This document shows positions 59,910-64,000 of a stretch of 64,000 bases of DNA, piece by piece. The stretch is from the NCBI GenBank assembly GCA_019637445.1, contig JAHBVS010000004.1, positions 21,258 to 85,257 of the forward strand. The letters are read 5' to 3'. The position numbers and the translations under genes are program-made. The stretch's first letter is position 1. Every line of letters starts with the position of its first letter. The stretch comes from Gemmatimonadaceae bacterium (GTDB lineage Bacteria > Gemmatimonadota > Gemmatimonadetes > Gemmatimonadales > Gemmatimonadaceae). The notes beneath the pieces are model-generated. The model had not been told where the DNA came from. It saw only the letters and a program-made list of their open reading frames with translations, and made no database searches.

Positions 59910-62353
59910 CGACCGCCTCGACGCCTTCCGATACCGCCCCGCCATACGCCTTTGCCTGGGCGACGCTCGCCTGCGTGCTGGCCGCGCTCACCTTGGCGCA
60001 CCCCGCGCTGGGTGGCGCCTTCCTGGTGAATCCAGTCAGCGACCAGTACATCGCCGGCTATCCGTTCCGCGAGTTTGCGGCGGCCTCGCTGCGGGCAGGG
60101 GAGGGGATCCCGCAGTGGAATCCCTACCTGATGGGCGGCATGCCGTACATCGCCGCGATGCACGGCGACATCTTCTATCCGACGTTCCTGCTCCGGATGA
60201 TCCTCCCCACCGACGTCGCGATGACTTGGGGGATGATCCTACACCTGATGCTTGCTGGCGTGGCGGGCTACGCCTTCCTGCGCGCCATCGGTGTGTCCTT
60301 TGCCGCAGCCTTGGTCGGCGGCATTGCGTACATGATGAGCGGGCAGGTCGCCTCGCTGGTCTCGCCTGGGCACGACGGCAAGCTGTTCGTCTCGGCGCTG
60401 TTGCCCGTGACGATGCTCGTGTTGACCTGGGGAATCCGTGATGGCAGGCGCTTCGCCTGGGGGCTGCTGGCGATCATCGTCGGACTCGGGGTGCTCTCGC
60501 CGCATCCGCAGCTGCTGCAGTACCTGTTGCTCGCGAGTGGCGCCTGGGCGCTGATGCTGGCGTTCGGCGGCGTGGGTGCCACGGCCGCTGGCGGCACAGG
60601 CGGGCGCGGCGGTTCCGACGGGTCCGTGCTCCCGCGCGGCGAGGCCGTCAAGCGACTTGGCTTCGCTCTCGCTGCGGTCGCGCTCGGGATGCTGATGGGC
60701 GCCGTGCAGTACCTGCCGGTGATGGAGTACGTGGACTGGTCACCGCGCGCGGGTGGGCGTGACTACTCGTATGCGACCTCGTTCTCGATGCCGATCGAGG
60801 AGCTGTTCAATACGTACCTGCCGCAGTTCACGGGCATCCTCGACAACTATTGGGGCCGCAACGGCATCCACTTCCATTCCGAGTACATCGGTGCTGGCGT
60901 GCTGTTTCTCGCCGCCGCGAGTTTCCTGCGTGGCACCAGCGATGCTTCGCGTCGGAAGCTGCTGTGGTTCTTCACGGGCCTGCTGGTGGTGTCGATGCTC
61001 TGGGCGCTGGGTGGGAACACGCCGTTCTATCGCATCGTGTACGCGCTTGTGCCGGGCTCCAAGTATTTCCGCGCGCCGAGCACGATCTTCTTCTTGACGA
61101 CGTTTGCCGCGGCGGTGCTGGCCGCGTTCGGCACGGAGCGGTTGCTCAAGGCGGAGATTCCACGGTTGTGGCTCGGGGTTGGTGCCGGCATCGGCGCGGG
61201 CATCGCGCTGCTGGCGACGGTGGGCGTGTTCCAGCAAATGGCGATGACGATTGCCTTGCCGCAGCAGGTGGACAGCGTGGATGCGAATACGAGCGCGGTG
61301 GTGATGGGCGCCTGGCGCTCGCTGCTGTTTCTTGGGGCGACGATAGCGATTGCTTACGGCGTCGGGACGAGGAAGCTCACGCCGACGCTCGCCGGGTGGC
61401 TGCTTGCGGCGGTCACGGTCGCGGATCTCTGGAGCATCGAGCGGCTGTACTGGAAGTTCATGCCGCCGGCAAACGTGATTTATGCGTCGGATCCCGCGAT
61501 CGAGCACATCAAGGCCGAGTCAGAGCCGGTGCGGGTGGCGACACTGCCGTTCGACAACGGTGCGGTCTACCACGATCCCAACCTCGCGCTGGACGGCCTG
61601 ATGGTCCACGGCGTGCGAATCGTGACTGGCTATCACGGCAACGAACTGGGTCGATATCAGTTGTTGAAGGGGAGTGACCAAGGCTACCGGCAGATGGGCA
61701 ACCCGACGTTCTGGGGCCTCATGAACATCAAGTATCTCTATACAAACGTCGCCGACCTCGGACTTGAGGGCGCGAAGACACCGGTCGGGCCCATTCGTAC
61801 GGCTGCCGGCACTCAGGTATGGTTGCATGAATTGCCGGGCGAGCATCCCTTCGCTTGGGTCGCCCCCGTCATCGCGAAGTTCACGGATGAGCAGGTCCTC
61901 GAAGCTCTGCGTGTGCCGACCTTCCCCTACCAAAGCGTTGCGTTGCTGCCCAACGAGTCCAGCACGCCGGCCGTTCCGCTGACTTCGCTGCCGCAGCCCA
62001 CGGGCATCAAGACGCGCACCACCGGCTACAAGCCCGGCGCGTTCACGGTCGAGTTGGAAACGCCGGCCCCCTCCGGATCCGCGCTCGTTGTCAGCGAAAA
62101 CTTCTATCCCGGCTGGACCGCTGTTGTCGATGGCCAGCCGGCGACGGCCGAGCGCGCGGATCTCTCGCTGATGGCGGTGGCACTGCCAGAGGGCGCGCGG
62201 AAGGTGGAGTTCCGCTTCGATTCGCCGCCGTATCATACGGGGCGGGGCATCACGCTGGCCGTGCTCGGGCTCGCGCTCGCAATGCTCGGCGCCGGCGCGG
62301 TGGTCGACAGGAAGAAGGGAACGGCGGCGGCGGCGGAGCCCGCCAATGCCTAG
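59906..62353 (+). CDS. YfhO-like multi-pass membrane protein
   Basis: This 815-residue protein has about 12 membrane helices in the first 530 residues and a large extracytoplasmic C-terminal domain. QWNPYLMGGMPYIA, LSPHPQLLQYLLLASG and FYPGWTAVVDGQPA are YfhO-family features. YfhO proteins are predicted GT-C type glycosyltransferases in cell-envelope glycosylation. The GTG start overlaps the upstream stop; the open frame continues further upstream inside the flippase gene in another frame. Confidence 0.82.
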   Translation: MTTASTPSDTAPPYAFAWATLACVLAALTLAHPALGGAFLVNPVSDQYIAGYPFREFAAASLRAGEGIPQWNPYLMGGMPYIAAMHGDIFYPTFLLRMILPTDVAMTWGMILHLMLAGVAGYAFLRAIGVSFAAALVGGIAYMMSGQVASLVSPGHDGKLFVSALLPVTMLVLTWGIRDGRRFAWGLLAIIVGLGVLSPHPQLLQYLLLASGAWALMLAFGGVGATAAGGTGGRGGSDGSVLPRGEAVKRLGFALAAVALGMLMGAVQYLPVMEYVDWSPRAGGRDYSYATSFSMPIEELFNTYLPQFTGILDNYWGRNGIHFHSEYIGAGVLFLAAASFLRGTSDASRRKLLWFFTGLLVVSMLWALGGNTPFYRIVYALVPGSKYFRAPSTIFFLTTFAAAVLAAFGTERLLKAEIPRLWLGVGAGIGAGIALLATVGVFQQMAMTIALPQQVDSVDANTSAVVMGAWRSLLFLGATIAIAYGVGTRKLTPTLAGWLLAAVTVADLWSIERLYWKFMPPANVIYASDPAIEHIKAESEPVRVATLPFDNGAVYHDPNLALDGLMVHGVRIVTGYHGNELGRYQLLKGSDQGYRQMGNPTFWGLMNIKYLYTNVADLGLEGAKTPVGPIRTAAGTQVWLHELPGEHPFAWVAPVIAKFTDEQVLEALRVPTFPYQSVALLPNESSTPAVPLTSLPQPTGIKTRTTGYKPGAFTVELETPAPSGSALVVSENFYPGWTAVVDGQPATAERADLSLMAVALPEGARKVEFRFDSPPYHTGRGITLAVLGLALAMLGAGAVVDRKKGTAAAAEPANA

Positions 62354-63110
62354 GCGCGTCACCCCAATGCCGAAGGCCCACGCCAGCGCCAACGTCAAGG
62401 CGCTGGTCATCACGCCGACATACAACGAACGCGCCAACGTCCCCACGCTGATCGACCGCGTCCTCGAGCAGGACTCGCGGATCGAGATGCTCTTCGTCGA
62501 CGACAACTCGCCCGACGGCACCGGCGACCTGATCGACGGCATCGCCAAGGAGAACCCGCGCATCCACCTGCTGCGGCGCCCGGGCAAGATGGGACTCGGC
62601 ACCGCCTATCGCGACGGATTCCGCTGGGCCCTGGCGCGCGACTACGAGCTGATCTTCGAGATGGACGCCGACTTCAGCCACGATCCCGACCACCTGCCGG
62701 AGTTCCTGGCGGCGGCGGAGCAGGCGGACTTCGTGCTGGGCTCGAGGTACCTCAACGGCAAGGTCACGGTGGTGAACTGGCCCATGAGCCGCCTCATGCT
62801 GAGCTACGGCGCGAACATCTACGCCCGCATCGTGACGGGGCTCAGGCTCTGGGACGCCACCGGCGGCTTCAAGTGCTTTCACCGGCGCGTGCTGGAAAGC
62901 ATCAACCTCGATGACGTGCGCTCGAACGGTTATGCCTTTCAGATCGAGATGAGTTTCCGGGCCACGAAGAAGGGGTTCAAGCCGATCGAGATCCCCATCG
63001 TCTTCGCGGACCGAACCGAAGGCGAGAGCAAGATGTCCGGGCATATCGTGCGCGAGGCCATCTTCATGGTCTGGCGCCTGCGTTGGTGGGCGCTGACGGG
63101 GCGGGTCTGA
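62346..63110 (+). CDS. Polyprenol monophosphomannose synthase-type glycosyltransferase
   Basis: This 254-residue GT2 enzyme has VITPTYNERANVPTLIDRV, FVDDNSPDGTGDLI, FEMDADFSHDP (the DxD motif) and SNGYAFQIEMSFRA, the pattern of DPM1/Ppm1 enzymes. They attach mannose from GDP-mannose to polyprenyl phosphate. It has no C-terminal membrane domain. Donor and acceptor are inferred. An ATG at 62367 is an alternative start. The 8-bp overlap links it to the YfhO gene, which may use its product. Confidence 0.9.
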   Translation: MPRRVTPMPKAHASANVKALVITPTYNERANVPTLIDRVLEQDSRIEMLFVDDNSPDGTGDLIDGIAKENPRIHLLRRPGKMGLGTAYRDGFRWALARDYELIFEMDADFSHDPDHLPEFLAAAEQADFVLGSRYLNGKVTVVNWPMSRLMLSYGANIYARIVTGLRLWDATGGFKCFHRRVLESINLDDVRSNGYAFQIEMSFRATKKGFKPIEIPIVFADRTEGESKMSGHIVREAIFMVWRLRWWALTGRV

Positions 63111-63152
63111 GCCGCCGAACCCTAGCTCATCTAGGTGGATTCATCGGAGAGT

Positions 63153-63968
63153 ATGAGCCTCAAGTTCTGGAAGATGTCCGGCTCCGGAAACGATTTCGTC
63201 TTCGTGGACGGAATCGCGGACCGACTGGCGGCCAAGCGGGCCTCGGATCCAGGTTTCGTCCGGGAGGTCTGTGCCGCCCATACGGGCGTCGGAGCGGACG
63301 GCGTCGCGGTCTTCCAAGCTTCTGACACGGAAGACTTTAGGCTGGACTACTTCAACCGCGATGGGAGCGTCGGCGAGCTCTGTGGAAACGCCTCGCTCTG
63401 CGCGACGCGCCTGTCCGTCGAGCTCGGCCACGCCAAGCCCGGAGGGCTGACGTTCGGCACCCTGGCCGGGGTCATTTCCGGGCGCCTTCGAGAGGGCCGC
63501 CCCGAGATCGACCTCCAGCCGGTCCAAGGGCTGCGAGCCGACGCCGGGATCTCCCGGCAGAGCGGGGAGTCGGCGATGGGCTTCGCGGACACCGGGGTTC
63601 CGCACCTCGTCGTGCGCACGCCGGACCTCAAGAGCGTTCCGTTGGCCGACCGTGGTCCCGAGCTGCGGTTCCACTCGAGCCTCAAGGCCGGGGCCAACGT
63701 GAACTGGGTGGCGCGAGGCGCCGACGGTCGCTGGGCGATGCGGACCTACGAGCGCGGGGTCGAAGCCGAGACCTTGGCCTGTGGTACGGGCGCCGTGGCC
63801 TGCGCGGCCGTGCTGGCCGCCTGGGGGGAGTCCGGCGACGAGACGGACCTGGTGACCAAGTCCGGCCGGATGCTCAGCGTGCGGCTCCGACGCTCCGGCG
63901 ACCAGCTCTTGCCGACGCTGGCGGGTGAGGGGCGGATTGTCTTCGAGGGCTCGTTGCGGGAGCTCTGA
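63153..63968 (+). CDS. dapF: Diaminopimelate epimerase
   Basis: This 271-residue enzyme converts LL-DAP to meso-DAP for lysine and peptidoglycan. KMSGSGNDFVFVD opens it; the catalytic pair is C77 in LCGNASLC and C210 in LACGTGAVA. The first motif is usually CGNG.R; here the Gly is Ala and the Arg is Leu, though C-G-N is intact. Contact residues such as ANVNWV and ERGVEAET are present. The ATG at 63153 has GGAGAG close upstream; a GTG at 63135 is an alternative. The last 32 bases of the window show no gene. Confidence 0.92.
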   Translation: MSLKFWKMSGSGNDFVFVDGIADRLAAKRASDPGFVREVCAAHTGVGADGVAVFQASDTEDFRLDYFNRDGSVGELCGNASLCATRLSVELGHAKPGGLTFGTLAGVISGRLREGRPEIDLQPVQGLRADAGISRQSGESAMGFADTGVPHLVVRTPDLKSVPLADRGPELRFHSSLKAGANVNWVARGADGRWAMRTYERGVEAETLACGTGAVACAAVLAAWGESGDETDLVTKSGRMLSVRLRRSGDQLLPTLAGEGRIVFEGSLREL

Positions 63969-64000
63969 ACTCCGCTGCTGGGACGGACTGACGCAATTGC

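Noticed and set aside
63135..63152. GTG at 63135 as start of dapF
   Set aside because: The ATG at 63153 matches the family N-terminus and has GGAGAG upstream; the extra six residues have no support.

Overview
The window comes from a GC-rich bacterium with an outer membrane. It carries a KDO and LPS-export gene set, outer-membrane-type proteins with signal peptides, and many lipoproteins. The futalosine menaquinone genes, a 14-subunit complex I with a short NuoG, six-bladed-propeller-like lipoproteins, a DUF5117-type metalloprotease and the overall gene content fit Gemmatimonadota best. That placement is an inference from gene content, not a database result. Genes are packed tightly, many stop and start codons overlap by 1 or 4 bases, and GTG starts are common. 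I see no rRNA, tRNA, CRISPR array, prophage or complete insertion sequence.

Layout. (1) 1-9132: a truncated 2-oxoacid:acceptor oxidoreductase alpha subunit with a GltD-like FAD/Fe-S protein, a membrane protein with a zinc-ribbon-like tail, a large metzincin-type lipoprotein protease, dCTP deaminase, a lipoprotein and an outer-membrane-type protein. (2) 9416-23814: a complete nuoABCDEFGHIJKLMN operon, preceded by a perfect palindrome that resembles a Rex (NADH-sensing) operator. A phosphomannomutase/phosphoglucomutase and a UPF0182 membrane protein follow at very short spacing. (3) 27759-32245: a Tat-exported amidase, sucCD, an intergenic nested inverted-repeat element, and ndk. (4) 32311-38337: the DUF177-rpmF-plsX-fabH-fabD-fabG-acpP-fabF fatty-acid cluster. 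(5) 38342-41551: mqnE-mqnA-mqnC for menaquinone. (6) 41588-47184: ispF, a DedA protein, a XerC/D recombinase, a TrpG/PabA amidotransferase and three poorly characterised envelope proteins. (7) 47341-56800: kdsB-pyrG-kdsA-kdsC-kdsD-lptC-lptA-lptB-rpoN, for KDO synthesis, LPS transport and sigma-54. (8) 56818-63968: glycosyltransferases, a flippase-like membrane protein, a YfhO-like protein, a polyprenol-phosphate mannosyltransferase-type enzyme and dapF.

The parts fit together as central respiration and envelope building. The oxidoreductase and succinyl-CoA ligase serve the TCA region, complex I passes electrons to the menaquinone made by the Mqn enzymes, and the fab, kds and lpt genes build and export lipid A-KDO. 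Most of the window is housekeeping. The observations most worth checking are the Rex-like operator at nuoA, the CX5CX2C radical-SAM motif in MqnE, the unknown N-terminal domain on LptB, the enlarged LptA, the His-rich insert in NuoL, the nested inverted repeat between sucD and ndk, and a shared 7-bp tandem repeat just upstream of both fabG and mqnC.
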